NCBI GenBank assembly: GCA_905193585.1
Contig: CAJJPG010000087.1
Coordinates: forward strand, 1-7,832
Length of the DNA: 7,832 nucleotides
From: an uncultured Oscillospiraceae bacterium
Lineage (GTDB): Bacteria; Bacillota; Clostridia; Oscillospirales; Acutalibacteraceae
Direction: 5' to 3'
A program made the translations under genes and the position numbers. This document shows, in pieces, positions 1-7,393 of the stretch. Position 1 is the first letter of the stretch. Each line of letters starts with the position of its first letter. The notes below the pieces were generated by a model. It was not told the DNA's origin, searched no databases, and saw only the letters and a program-made list of their open reading frames with translations.

Positions 1-185
1 TTAATGGTGGTGCCGCCTACAATGCCGAGCGACAGAACGCCCAAAAGGCTCTTTGCGTTTACCTTTCTTTCATCCTTTTCAACCCAAATTGAGGATTTAT
101 ACTCATTTGCTTTCTGAATAAAAAAGGTTGCGGGGCGGGCATGAAGACCAACCTGATTCTGAATAACTACATCTTTAACACACAT
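1..185 (-). CDS. ptsH: HPr-family phosphocarrier protein (3' end cut by window edge)
   Basis: This is the N-terminal 61 residues of an HPr-type phosphocarrier, which relays phosphate from PEP via Enzyme I to sugar-specific EIIA in the cytoplasm and, in Firmicutes, also serves catabolite control. The translation begins MCVKDVVIQNQVGLHARPAT. The active-site His sits at residue 15 within GLHARPA, and the regulatory HPr kinase site Ser is at residue 46 within NAKSLLGVLSLGI; both are at the canonical positions. The start ATG (183-185) is preceded by a good AAAGGAGA Shine-Dalgarno at 194-200. HPr is usually about 85-88 residues, so roughly the last quarter lies outside the window. The gene has its own promoter and is not part of the met operon. 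The sequence does not tell whether this is the general HPr or a Crh-like paralogue, although the presence of His15 argues against Crh. Confidence 0.93.
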   Translation of the reverse strand, partial: MCVKDVVIQNQVGLHARPATFFIQKANEYKSSIWVEKDERKVNAKSLLGVLSLGIVGGTTI

Positions 186-193
186 TGTAAAAT

Positions 194-200
194 CTCCTTT
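194..200 (-). promoter_or_regulatory. Ribosome binding site of the HPr gene
   Basis: AAAGGAGA-like Shine-Dalgarno read on the minus strand, about 8 bases upstream of the ATG at 183-185. It fixes the start of the truncated HPr gene. Confidence 0.85.
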
Positions 201-226
201 GGGATTAACATTTTATCAACTGCCTC

Positions 227-242
227 GTTACATCCTTGTAAC
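227..242 (-). repeat. Perfect inverted repeat in the HPr leader
   Basis: GTTACA-TCCT-TGTAAC: two perfect 6-base arms around a 4-base spacer, beginning a few bases after the predicted transcription start of the HPr gene. It could be a repressor operator or a small 5'-UTR hairpin. No U-tract follows, so it is not an intrinsic terminator. No regulator is assigned. Confidence 0.55.
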
Positions 243-255
243 ACCTGATATTATC

Positions 256-283
256 ATTATACCACATTTAATGAAATCGTCAA
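256..283 (-). promoter_or_regulatory. Sigma-A promoter of the HPr gene
   Basis: On the minus strand, TTGACG (-35, 278-283) and a perfect TATAAT (-10, 256-261) are separated by 16 bases. A TG one base upstream of the -10 makes it an extended -10 promoter. Transcription should start near 249, giving a leader of about 65 bases before the HPr start codon. The promoter shows that HPr is transcribed independently of the upstream metA gene. Confidence 0.85.
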
Positions 284-369
284 TTATTTGTGAATAAGTT
301 CTAATATTTATCCAACGATTTAAATATCGGCAAGCCCGCATTTGTGTAGTTTCAATATAAATTTTCGGC

Positions 370-399
370 AAAAATCGCGGTTTTAACCCCTATACGATT
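370..399 (-). terminator. Possible weak intrinsic terminator after metA
   Basis: Read on the minus strand, an imperfect stem (AATCG with CGATT, plus an inner GGTT with AACC) starts inside the metA stop codon and runs into UUUUU. The stem is interrupted, so strength is doubtful, but it is the only terminator-like structure between metA and the HPr promoter. Confidence 0.35.
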
Positions 400-1315
400 A
401 TTTTATGCTCTTAATATCATACGGCGTTGTCTGGTAAACGAAGTAGTTGAGCCAGTTTGAATAAAGCAGATTTGCGTGTGCGCGCCACGAAACGATGGGC
501 GGATTTTCGGGGTTATCACCCTTAAAATAGTTTTTCGGTATTTCTATTTTTTCGCCCGCCTTTAAATCACGGAAATATTCATCTGCCAGTGTGTTTGCGT
601 CATATTCGGAATGACCGGTTATAAATATCTGTTTTCCCTTTTCAGAGGATACGGCGTACACTCCCGTTTCCTTTGAAGAGGCTAAAATTTTAAGCTGAGG
701 CACTGCCTTTATATCCTCTGTTTTAAAGGTTGTGTGGCGCGACTGCGGCACCATAAAGGTGTCGTCAAACCCGCGGAATAAAATTGAGTTTTTATAATCC
801 ACTGTATGCGGGAACACGCCGAACAGCTTTTTTTCAAGCGTATATTTTTTTATGCCGTAATGGTAGTAAAGCCCCGCTTGCGCACCCCAGCAAATATGAA
901 AGGTGCTGTGCACATGGGTCTTGCTCCATTCCATAATTTCGCACAGCTCCGCCCAGTATTCAACCTCCTCAAACGGCAGCTTTTCAACCGGCGCGCCGGT
1001 TATTATCATGCCGTCAAAGGTGCGGTCGCGAACATCTTCAAAGGTTTTGTAAAACGTAAAAAGGTGTTCTGCCGAGGTGTTTTTTGAAATATGGCTTTTT
1101 GTGTGCAGAAATTCAAGGTCAACCTGTAAAGGCGAGTTTCCGAGCAGACGGGAAATCTGCGTTTCGGTCTCGATCTTTTTAGGCATAAGGTTTAAAAGTA
1201 ATATTTTAAGCGGACGAATATCCTGCGTGATAGCCCGCGTTTCGGTCATGACGAATATATTTTCATCGTTTAGCGTTTTAACCGCGGGCAGATCGTTCGG
1301 TATTTTTATCGGCAT
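398..1315 (-). CDS. metA: Homoserine O-acetyltransferase (MetA/HTS family)
   Basis: A 305-residue cytoplasmic enzyme of the MetA family, full length, which acylates homoserine as the first committed step of methionine synthesis. The sequence shows the catalytic Cys142 in HICWGAQAG and the His235/Glu237 pair in ITGHSEYD, at the canonical family positions. Residue 111, after ITGAPV, is Glu. In characterised family members Glu111 favours acetyl-CoA and Gly111 favours succinyl-CoA, so the product is inferred to be O-acetylhomoserine despite the usual 'succinyltransferase' label. This matches the adjacent metY, which uses O-acetylhomoserine. The ATG (1313-1315) lies only 3 bases after the metY stop, so the genes are translationally close. 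It is the last gene of the T-box operon and ends in TAA. Confidence 0.95.
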   Translation of the reverse strand: MPIKIPNDLPAVKTLNDENIFVMTETRAITQDIRPLKILLLNLMPKKIETETQISRLLGNSPLQVDLEFLHTKSHISKNTSAEHLFTFYKTFEDVRDRTFDGMIITGAPVEKLPFEEVEYWAELCEIMEWSKTHVHSTFHICWGAQAGLYYHYGIKKYTLEKKLFGVFPHTVDYKNSILFRGFDDTFMVPQSRHTTFKTEDIKAVPQLKILASSKETGVYAVSSEKGKQIFITGHSEYDANTLADEYFRDLKAGEKIEIPKNYFKGDNPENPPIVSWRAHANLLYSNWLNYFVYQTTPYDIKSIK

Positions 1316-1318
1316 ATT

Positions 1319-2602
1319 TTACCTGCCCTCTGTGCCGTCAAGCGCCTGTTTAATATCGTTTATAAGGTCATCTGCGCTTTCTAACCCGCACGAAAAACGC
1401 ACAAGGTCTGCCGGTACTCCCGCGGCGGCAAGCTCCTCGTCGGTCATCTGGCGGTGGGTGCTGCTTGCGGGGTGCAGGCAGCAGGTGCGCGCGTCGGCAA
1501 CATGGGTTTCAATCGCGGCGATTTTAAGCCCCTCCATAAAGCCCTCGGCGGCTTTTCTGCCGCCCTTTAAGCCGAAGCTTACAACGCCTGTTGTGCCGTT
1601 CGGCATATATTTTTTTGCAAGGCTGTAGTATTTATCGCCCTCAAGCCCGGGATATATAACGTATGCCACGCGGTCATCGTTTTTAAGCGCTTTTGCCACG
1701 GCAAGCGCGTTTTCGCAGTGCCGCGCCATTCTGACATGCAGGCTTTCAAGCCCCAAATTTAAAATAAACGCGCTTTGCGGCGACTGAACCGAGCCGAAAT
1801 CGCGCATAAGTTGCACGGTAGCTTTTGTAATATACGCGCCGCCTATGCCGAAACGCTCGGTATATGTAACGCCGTGGTAGCTTTCATCAGGCGTGCAAAG
1901 CCCGGGGTATTTATCGGGGTAACGCGCCCAATCAAATTTACCCGAATCCACAATGCAGCCGCCTACCGCCGCGCCGTGACCGTCCATATATTTGGTGGTG
2001 GAATGGGTTACAATATCCGCTCCCCACTCAAAGGGGCGGCAGTTAACGGGTGTTGCAAAGGTGTTGTCTACTATAAGCGGAACGCCGTGGCTGTGCGCAG
2101 CGGCGGCGAACTTTTCAAAATCAAGCACCGTCAGCGCAGGGTTTGCAACCGTCTCGCCGAATACCGCCTTTGTGTTAGGGCGGAAAGCCGCGTCAAGCTC
2201 CTCTTTGGTGCAATCGGGGGAAACAAAGGTGAAATCTATTCCCATTCTTTTCATTGTAACGGCGAAAAGGTTGTATGTACCGCCGTAAATAGAGGATGAG
2301 GAAACAATATGATCGCCGCAGGAGGCAATGTTAAACACGGCGTAAAACGAAGCTGCCTGACCGGAGGAAGTAAGCATTGCCGCAGTGCCGCCCTCAAGCT
2401 CGCAAATTTTGGCGGCTACGGTATCGCAGGTGGGGTTTTGCAGGCGCTAATAGAAATATCCGCTCGCCTCTAAATCGAAAAGTCTGCCCATATCCTCGCT
2501 TGTGCTGTATTTAAAGGTTGTGCTTTGAATAATCGGCACCTGTCTCGGTTCGCCGTTTTTGGGGGTATAACCGCCCTGTACGCATATAGTATCTCTGTTC
2601 AC
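1319..2602 (-). pseudogene. metY: O-acetylhomoserine sulfhydrylase MetY, interrupted by in-frame TAG
   Basis: A PLP enzyme of the Cys/Met metabolism family that makes homocysteine from O-acetylhomoserine and sulfide. Translation from GTG (2600-2602, with GGAG 8 bases upstream overlapping the preceding stop) gives VNRDTICVQGGYTPKNGEPR and continues in frame to the TAA at 1319-1321, about 427 codons, the normal family length. The PLP lysine is in THSTTKYMDGHG (about residue 204). Codon 52 (2447-2449) is TAG, inside GYFY-stop-RLQNPT. Relatives have Thr or Ser here, and a Ser TCG needs one base change to become TAG. The uninterrupted part is 1319-2377 from an internal ATG. A protein made only from that start would lack the Tyr-x-Arg motif that, in this family, contacts the PLP phosphate of the neighbouring subunit. 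It could be a nonsense allele, a recoded codon or a sequence error. The gene lies 5 bases after the amidohydrolase stop. Confidence 0.9.
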
Positions 2603-2607
2603 CGTAA

Positions 2608-3417
2608 TCACTCCAAATTAAAAATTTTACAAGCGTTTATATTAAGTATACTCTTTATTTCGTTTTCGTCAAGGTTTAGAGATAAAAAGTATTCAAGCTC
2701 CTTTTCGGGCGACCACATAGGGTAGTCGCTGCCGAAGAGCACCCTGTCCGCTCCGTAGCGGCGTATAATTTCCTTTGCAGTCTCTTTTTTTAGGTAAGGA
2801 AAGGCAGAGGAGCAGTCAACATATAGGTTGGGCATGCCGCATAGCTTTTTGCTTGCTTCTTCCCATATAGACCAGCCGCCGAAGTGCGCGCCTATAACGG
2901 TAAGCCCGGTGTAAATTTTAAGCACGGGCAAAAGGCGGTTTGGGTTTGAGTAATCGTAGCGGCTGTCGCCTGTGTGCATAAGTATGGGCAGGCGGTTTTC
3001 TTCGCACAGCTCATAAATTTTAAGGCAGCGGTAATCGTCTATTTTAAACGCCTGAATATCGGGGTGCAGCTTTACCCCGCGCAGCCCTAATGATATTAAG
3101 TGCTCAATATCACCCTTAATATCGGTGCTGTCCGGGTGCAGAGTACCAAGCCCCACAAGCTTGCCCGGGTGCTTTTTAACCTCGCCCGCAATAAATTCGT
3201 TAATGCTTTTAACCTGGTGCGGTGTTGTGGCTACCGACTGGACGATATAGCGGTCAACTCCCGCCTTATCGCCCATTTCCGTAAGCCCCTCTACGGTGCC
3301 TGAGCCTACCGAGTGCTCGTGATAAAAATTATCGGTTCCCGCAACCGCGCGCGAGGCTATTTTTTCGGGGTAGATGTGGCAATGCGCGTCGGTTACAAAG
3401 TATTTATTTTCCACCAT
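2608..3417 (-). CDS. Amidohydrolase-family metal-dependent hydrolase (amidohydrolase_2 type)
   Basis: A 269-residue TIM-barrel protein of the amidohydrolase superfamily, whose members hydrolyse or decarboxylate varied substrates; the substrate here is unknown. Visible signatures in order: the N-terminal HxH metal motif (His12 and His14 in TDAHCHIYPE), GVKLHPD (His118), LMHTGDSR (His148), GAHFGGW (His178), and the C-terminal metal or catalytic Asp231 in LFGSDYPMW. All expected barrel ligands appear present, so it is probably an active enzyme. There is no signal peptide, so it is cytoplasmic. The ATG directly follows the TAA of the upstream fusion gene with no gap, and a weak AAGGTGG site lies inside that gene's end, suggesting coupled translation. 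It ends in TGA 5 bases before metY. Its place between a TIM-barrel/acyl-CoA ligase fusion and metY suggests a shared but unidentified pathway. Confidence 0.88.
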   Translation of the reverse strand: MVENKYFVTDAHCHIYPEKIASRAVAGTDNFYHEHSVGSGTVEGLTEMGDKAGVDRYIVQSVATTPHQVKSINEFIAGEVKKHPGKLVGLGTLHPDSTDIKGDIEHLISLGLRGVKLHPDIQAFKIDDYRCLKIYELCEENRLPILMHTGDSRYDYSNPNRLLPVLKIYTGLTVIGAHFGGWSIWEEASKKLCGMPNLYVDCSSAFPYLKKETAKEIIRRYGADRVLFGSDYPMWSPEKELEYFLSLNLDENEIKSILNINACKIFNLE

Positions 3418-5904
3418 TTATGCCGTTACCACCTTATCCGCCTTTTGTAGGCCTAATTTTTTAACCGCGTCCTCGCGCATTTTGTATTTTAATATTTTGC
3501 CCGCAACGTTCATCGGGAAGCTATCCACAAAGTCGATATATCTCGGCACCTTGTGCCGCGCCATATGGGCGTTTATAAACTCTTTCATTTCAGCCTCGGT
3601 CATAGTCTCCCCCTCTTTTAAAATAACACAAGCCATTATTTCCTCGCCGTACTGCTCGTCCGGCACACCTATTACCTGAACGTCCTTAACCTTGGGGTGG
3701 GTGTAAATAAATTCCTCAATTTCTTTCGGGTAAATATTTTCGCCGCCCCTTATTATCATATCCTTAAGTCTGCCCGTAATTCTGAAATAACCGTCAGGCG
3801 TGCGGCAGGCAAGGTCGCCCGTGTGCAGCCAGCCGTCCTTATCAATGGCGCTTGCGGTGGCTTTGGGCATTTTGTAGTAGCCTTTCATTATGTTATAGCC
3901 GCGCGCCACAAACTCGCCGTTTTCGCCGTCGGGGCACTCCTCGCCCGTTTCGGGGTTTATAATTTTGCACTCAATTTCGGGCAAAGCCTTACCCACGGTG
4001 CCCACGCGCTGCTCAATAGTATCGTAAATAGAGCTCATTGTGCAGCCGGGCGACGCCTCTGTCTGACCGTAGGTTATAACAATTTCTTTCATATTCATTT
4101 TGTCCACAACGTCCTGCATTACCGAAATGGGGCAGGGGCTGCCCGCCATAATGCCTGTGCGCATATATGAAAAATCGGTCTTTGCAAAATCGGGGTTTTC
4201 AAGCATTGCAATAAACATTGTGGGAACGCCGTGAAATGCGGTTATATGCTCGGAATTTATGCAGGCAAGCGCGGGCTTGGGTGAGAAATAGGGGAGCGGA
4301 TAAACCGTTGTGCCGTGGGTCATACTCGCGGTCATGGCAAGCACCATTCCGAAACAGTGGAACATAGGCACCTGAATCATAAGCCTGTCGGCGGTGGATA
4401 ATTCCATACAGTCGCCTATGCACTTGCCGTTGTTTACAACATTGTAGTGCGTAAGCATAACGCCCTTGGGAAAGCCCGTTGTACCCGATGTATACTGCAT
4501 ATTGCAAACGTCGTCCTTATCAACTGCCGCCGCCATACGGTAAACCTCGGCTGTCGGCACTGTCTTTCCGCGCTCAATGGCGTCTTCCCAGGTAAGGCAG
4601 CCCTTTTGCTTAAACCCTACGGTTATGATATTGCGCAAAAACGGCAGGCGCTTTGCGTGCAGCGGCTCGCCCGCTTTTTTGTTTTCAAGCTCGGGGCATA
4701 ACTCCGCCATAGTCTCCGAATAATTTGAATCGCGGTAGCCGTCTATCATAATAAGGGTGTGGGTATCGGATTGCTTTAAAAGATACTCCGCCTCGTGAAT
4801 TTTATAAGCGGTGTTCATTGAAACCAGCACCGCGCCTATTTTGGTGACCGCCCAAAAAGCAATATACCACTGCGGAATATTGGTAGCCCAAACCGCCACG
4901 TGCGAGCCTGCCTTTACCCCCAAGGCTATAAGCGAACGGCAAAATTCATCCACATCGTCGCGAAATTCGCTGTAGGTCCTCGTGTAATCAAGCGTGGTGT
5001 ATTTAAAGGCGTATTGGTCGGGAAATTCTTCAACCATTCTGTCAAGCACCTGCGAAAAGGTTTCGTCTATAAGCAAGTTTTTCTTCCAGACGTATTTTCC
5101 GGTGTGGGCGCGGTTGTAATAAAGGGCAGACTCCGCCTTTGAGGTATCTCCGAACTGACTTATAAAGTTTACAAAGTGGGAGAATATTATCTCGCTGTCG
5201 TCAAGCCCCTCGCACCACGCGGGGTCCCATTCAAGCGAAATAAAGCCGTCGTAATTAACCGAGCGCAGGGCGGACATCATATCCCCCACCGGCAGCTTGC
5301 CCTCGCCTATAAGGCAAAAGCCCTCGCCGTCAAAGTCCTTTATATGAACATGCTTTACATACGCGCCCAAATTTTTAATGGTTTCCTCGGGCTGCTCGCT
5401 TGCCTTAAAAAATGTTGAATACATATCCCAAAGAGCGGCTAAATTATCGCTTGCAAAGCTGTCAAGCAGTTCTCTGAGCGCGGCGGTGCTGCAAAATGCG
5501 CCCGAGGTCTCAATAATCAGCGTAACACCCGCTTTTTCTGCCTGCGGCAAAGCCGCGGTTATAAATTTCTTTGCGGTGTCATTATCGCACTCTGCGGATT
5601 TTATACGTATATTCGGTATGTGCAGATCTTCTGCAATTTTAATGCAGCTTTCGGTTTCCGCTATAGCAGTATCTTCATTTATATCTGAAATTACGTCTAT
5701 ACACGGCAGCTCCAGTTTCATTTCATAAAGCCGCCTTACCGTTGCCGCAGCGGCGTAGCCGTGAAACGCGCCGTCCTTATTTTTAAATAATTCTCCGTTT
5801 ATATTGTGCAGCTCAATACCGCCGAATTTAAGCTCCCTTGCAATATTGCAAAATTCTTCAAAGCTTTTGTTATGCCAGCCCTTTGTAGAAAACGATAACT
5901 TCAT
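3418..5904 (-). CDS. Fusion of sugar-isomerase-type TIM barrel and AMP-forming acyl-CoA synthetase
   Basis: An 828-residue two-domain protein. Residues 1 to about 250 are an AP-endonuclease-2/xylose-isomerase-like TIM barrel starting MKLSFSTKGW. Candidate metal ligands are Glu in LIIETSG (132), Asp in LWDMYST (160), His in KHVHIKDFDG (about 187) and Glu in ISLEWDP (225), spaced as in sugar epimerases and isomerases. Residues from about 265 to the end form a complete ANL adenylating enzyme resembling ACSF2/YngI-type acyl-CoA synthetases: P-loop YTSGTTGFPKG (471-481), TYGQTEAS (from 611), HTGD (694-697), the GRLKDMIIRGGENIYP hinge (711-726) and catalytic Lys803 in NVAGKILK. No carrier-protein site is seen. 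Both halves look intact; the substrate is unknown. A TTG at 5911-5913 would overlap the upstream stop, but AGGAGG lies only 1 base from it and 10 bases from the ATG at 5902-5904, so the ATG is preferred. Confidence 0.88.
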   Translation of the reverse strand: MKLSFSTKGWHNKSFEEFCNIARELKFGGIELHNINGELFKNKDGAFHGYAAAATVRRLYEMKLELPCIDVISDINEDTAIAETESCIKIAEDLHIPNIRIKSAECDNDTAKKFITAALPQAEKAGVTLIIETSGAFCSTAALRELLDSFASDNLAALWDMYSTFFKASEQPEETIKNLGAYVKHVHIKDFDGEGFCLIGEGKLPVGDMMSALRSVNYDGFISLEWDPAWCEGLDDSEIIFSHFVNFISQFGDTSKAESALYYNRAHTGKYVWKKNLLIDETFSQVLDRMVEEFPDQYAFKYTTLDYTRTYSEFRDDVDEFCRSLIALGVKAGSHVAVWATNIPQWYIAFWAVTKIGAVLVSMNTAYKIHEAEYLLKQSDTHTLIMIDGYRDSNYSETMAELCPELENKKAGEPLHAKRLPFLRNIITVGFKQKGCLTWEDAIERGKTVPTAEVYRMAAAVDKDDVCNMQYTSGTTGFPKGVMLTHYNVVNNGKCIGDCMELSTADRLMIQVPMFHCFGMVLAMTASMTHGTTVYPLPYFSPKPALACINSEHITAFHGVPTMFIAMLENPDFAKTDFSYMRTGIMAGSPCPISVMQDVVDKMNMKEIVITYGQTEASPGCTMSSIYDTIEQRVGTVGKALPEIECKIINPETGEECPDGENGEFVARGYNIMKGYYKMPKATASAIDKDGWLHTGDLACRTPDGYFRITGRLKDMIIRGGENIYPKEIEEFIYTHPKVKDVQVIGVPDEQYGEEIMACVILKEGETMTEAEMKEFINAHMARHKVPRYIDFVDSFPMNVAGKILKYKMREDAVKKLGLQKADKVVTA

Positions 5905-5909
5905 AATTT

Positions 5910-7286
5910 TCAAGCCTCCTCATAAACTATCTTATTAACGGCGTTTATGTACGCCCTTATGCTCGCGCCTATAATATCGGTTGAAATGCCGTTGCCCGAA
6001 AAGAGCTTGCCCGAAAAGCGCAGCTTAACAAGCGCGCTGCCTATCGACTCCTTACCCTCGGTTACGGTCTCAATTTTGAAATCCTCAAGCTCATAGCGGC
6101 TGCCTATAATCTGCTCAAGCGCCAAAAACGCCGCGTCTATAGGTCCGTCGCCTATGCTTATGCCCGTAGTCCGCTTGCCGTCGCGCTCAAGCGTTACCTG
6201 AGCCGATGCGGAAATTATATTGCCGTTGTTTATAACGTAATTCACAAGCGTGTATGTAGGCGGCGCCTGCATAGCAGAGCTTGTAATAATAACCTCAAGT
6301 TCTTTTGCGCCCACTTTCTTTTTAGCCGCCACTCGGCGAAACTCCTCGTAAACCTTTTGCGCGTCCTCGTCCGATAAATCGTACCCAAGAGATGCCGCGG
6401 CAGAAACAACCGCGTCCTTTCCGTCGCTGCCGTCAAGTGTAATTCCGCTTTGCTCTGCCGCTACGGGGGCTGCGGTATCGGTTTTGCCGCCGGTAATTCT
6501 TACAATCTGCTTTACAATTCTGTTAAGCTCGGTATTTTTAATGCTTGAAGAAAAGCCGCAGGTATCGCCGCAGTTCTTTATCATCGCGGCAAAGCCCTCA
6601 AGCGCGGTAATATCGCCCGAAACGGCGGTTTTAACGCTGTCCGCCCCCTGTTTTACCGCCATAACGGAAGAGGCAGAAGCCAGCCCGTTTTTATCGCTGC
6701 ACATAACCGAAATTTCGGCTTTGCCGCCTATATGCGCGGCAATTTCCGCAATAAATGCGGCAAACTCATCGGGCATTTGCTCCGCTGCGTCGTCGCTTAC
6801 CGTAATAATTCCCGCGCCCGCCGCTATTGCCGTATCAATCATTTCGTAAAGAAAAGCCTTGTCGGCACGCGTTGCGTCCATAGCGCAAAACTCAGTATCG
6901 CCGCATTTTTCCTTTGCATAGCCTATAAGCTCGGTTATAAACTCGCCCATTTTAGGCGCTTTTTTGTGACATATATATTCCATTCCCACGGTAGAAAGCG
7001 GCAGCTCAATACGAATACGCGGCTTTGCGGCGGTGCGCAGCGCGTCGGCGGCTAAATCAATGCTCTCGCGCGTTTTACCGCCGCAAACCGATAACACGCT
7101 GTTTTTAACAAACGATGCTACCGTGCGCACAAGCAGGGTGTCGGTCTTGGCGTTTTCAATTTCGGGCAGCTCTACCGCATTAACGTTAAGCCTTTCAAGT
7201 TGACGCGCAATTTCAATTTTTTCCTTAAAGCTGAAATGCGCGCCCGCCGTGCAGAGCGTTCTGTCGCAGATTTTAATGTTTTTCAT
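5910..7286 (-). CDS. LeuA-like protein with degenerate catalytic barrel and intact regulatory domain
   Basis: A 458-residue relative of 2-isopropylmalate, homocitrate and citramalate synthases (DRE-TIM family). The N-terminal barrel (about 1-240) aligns with LeuA, but the catalytic signature DTTLRDGEQ reads DRTLCTAGA (8-16), losing the Arg, Asp and Glu. The metal-binding HxH reads Met195-Cys-Ser197 in ISVMCSDKNGLA, and the GxGERAGN motif is absent. The C-terminal LeuA dimer domain (about 330-458) looks normal, with SIGDGPIDAAFLALEQIIG and STDIIGASIRAYINAVNKI; in true LeuA this domain binds feedback leucine. Claisen catalysis is therefore unlikely. A leucine-sensing, scaffold or altered-chemistry role is inferred. 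It is the first gene after the T-box leader, and its ATG (7284-7286) has a weak AAAGAG site. Its TGA (5910-5912) lies 5 bases before the next ATG. Automated annotation would probably call it 2-isopropylmalate synthase, which I think is misleading. Confidence 0.85.
   Translation of the reverse strand: MKNIKICDRTLCTAGAHFSFKEKIEIARQLERLNVNAVELPEIENAKTDTLLVRTVASFVKNSVLSVCGGKTRESIDLAADALRTAAKPRIRIELPLSTVGMEYICHKKAPKMGEFITELIGYAKEKCGDTEFCAMDATRADKAFLYEMIDTAIAAGAGIITVSDDAAEQMPDEFAAFIAEIAAHIGGKAEISVMCSDKNGLASASSVMAVKQGADSVKTAVSGDITALEGFAAMIKNCGDTCGFSSSIKNTELNRIVKQIVRITGGKTDTAAPVAAEQSGITLDGSDGKDAVVSAAASLGYDLSDEDAQKVYEEFRRVAAKKKVGAKELEVIITSSAMQAPPTYTLVNYVINNGNIISASAQVTLERDGKRTTGISIGDGPIDAAFLALEQIIGSRYELEDFKIETVTEGKESIGSALVKLRFSGKLFSGNGISTDIIGASIRAYINAVNKIVYEEA
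5915..5920 (-). promoter_or_regulatory. Ribosome binding site deciding the start of the fusion gene
   Basis: A perfect AGGAGG on the minus strand inside the last codons of the LeuA-like gene. It lies 10 bases from the ATG at 5902-5904 but only 1 base from the TTG at 5911-5913, so it supports the ATG start. Its position implies coupled translation of the two genes. Confidence 0.8.
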
Positions 7287-7328
7287 AATCTATCACTCTT
7301 TCTTGTTTTTTGTTGGAAACAATGGCAT

Positions 7329-7366
7329 AAAAAAAGCCCCGAGATTGCTTTGCCGCAATCTCAGGG
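7329..7366 (-). terminator. Intrinsic terminator of the T-box leader
   Basis: On the minus strand, a 12-bp stem (CCCTGAGATTGC with GCAATCTCGGGG, one G-U pair) encloses a 6-base loop GGCAAA and is followed by C and seven Ts. It is the regulated terminator of the T-box and lies about 42 bases before the LeuA-like start codon. Confidence 0.95.
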
Positions 7367-7379
7367 ACGAAATATCTTT

Positions 7380-7393
7380 CGCGGTACCACCCT
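7380..7393 (-). promoter_or_regulatory. Conserved T-box sequence (antiterminator bulge)
   Basis: AGGGTGGTACCGCG on the minus strand is the hallmark T-box motif. The UGGU bulge binds the tRNA NCCA end. The flanking CAGGG can pair with CCCTG at 7362-7366, which is also the first arm of the terminator, so the two folds exclude each other. Confidence 0.95.

Noticed and set aside
806..1087. Plus-strand open frames antisense to metA, metY and the other genes
   Set aside because: They are antisense shadows of well-supported genes, with no ribosome binding sites or recognisable protein signatures.
1319..2377. Treating metY as a shorter 352-residue gene starting at the ATG at 2377
   Set aside because: In-frame family-like sequence continues upstream for 75 codons to a GTG with its own Shine-Dalgarno. 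The short form would lack conserved cofactor-binding residues, and no good ribosome binding site precedes 2377.
2447..2449. Pyrrolysine insertion at the TAG
   Set aside because: Pyrrolysine is known from methylamine methyltransferases, not from MetY-type PLP enzymes. No pyl genes or insertion context are visible, and the expected residue is Ser or Thr.
4199..4507. Minus-strand open frame of 102 codons inside the fusion gene
   Set aside because: It lies wholly within the acyl-CoA synthetase coding region in another frame, and its composition is that of a frame shadow with no recognisable domain.
5910..7286. Straightforward call as active 2-isopropylmalate synthase
   Set aside because: The catalytic Arg, Asp and Glu and the HxH metal ligands are all replaced, although the overall fold and C-terminal domain match.
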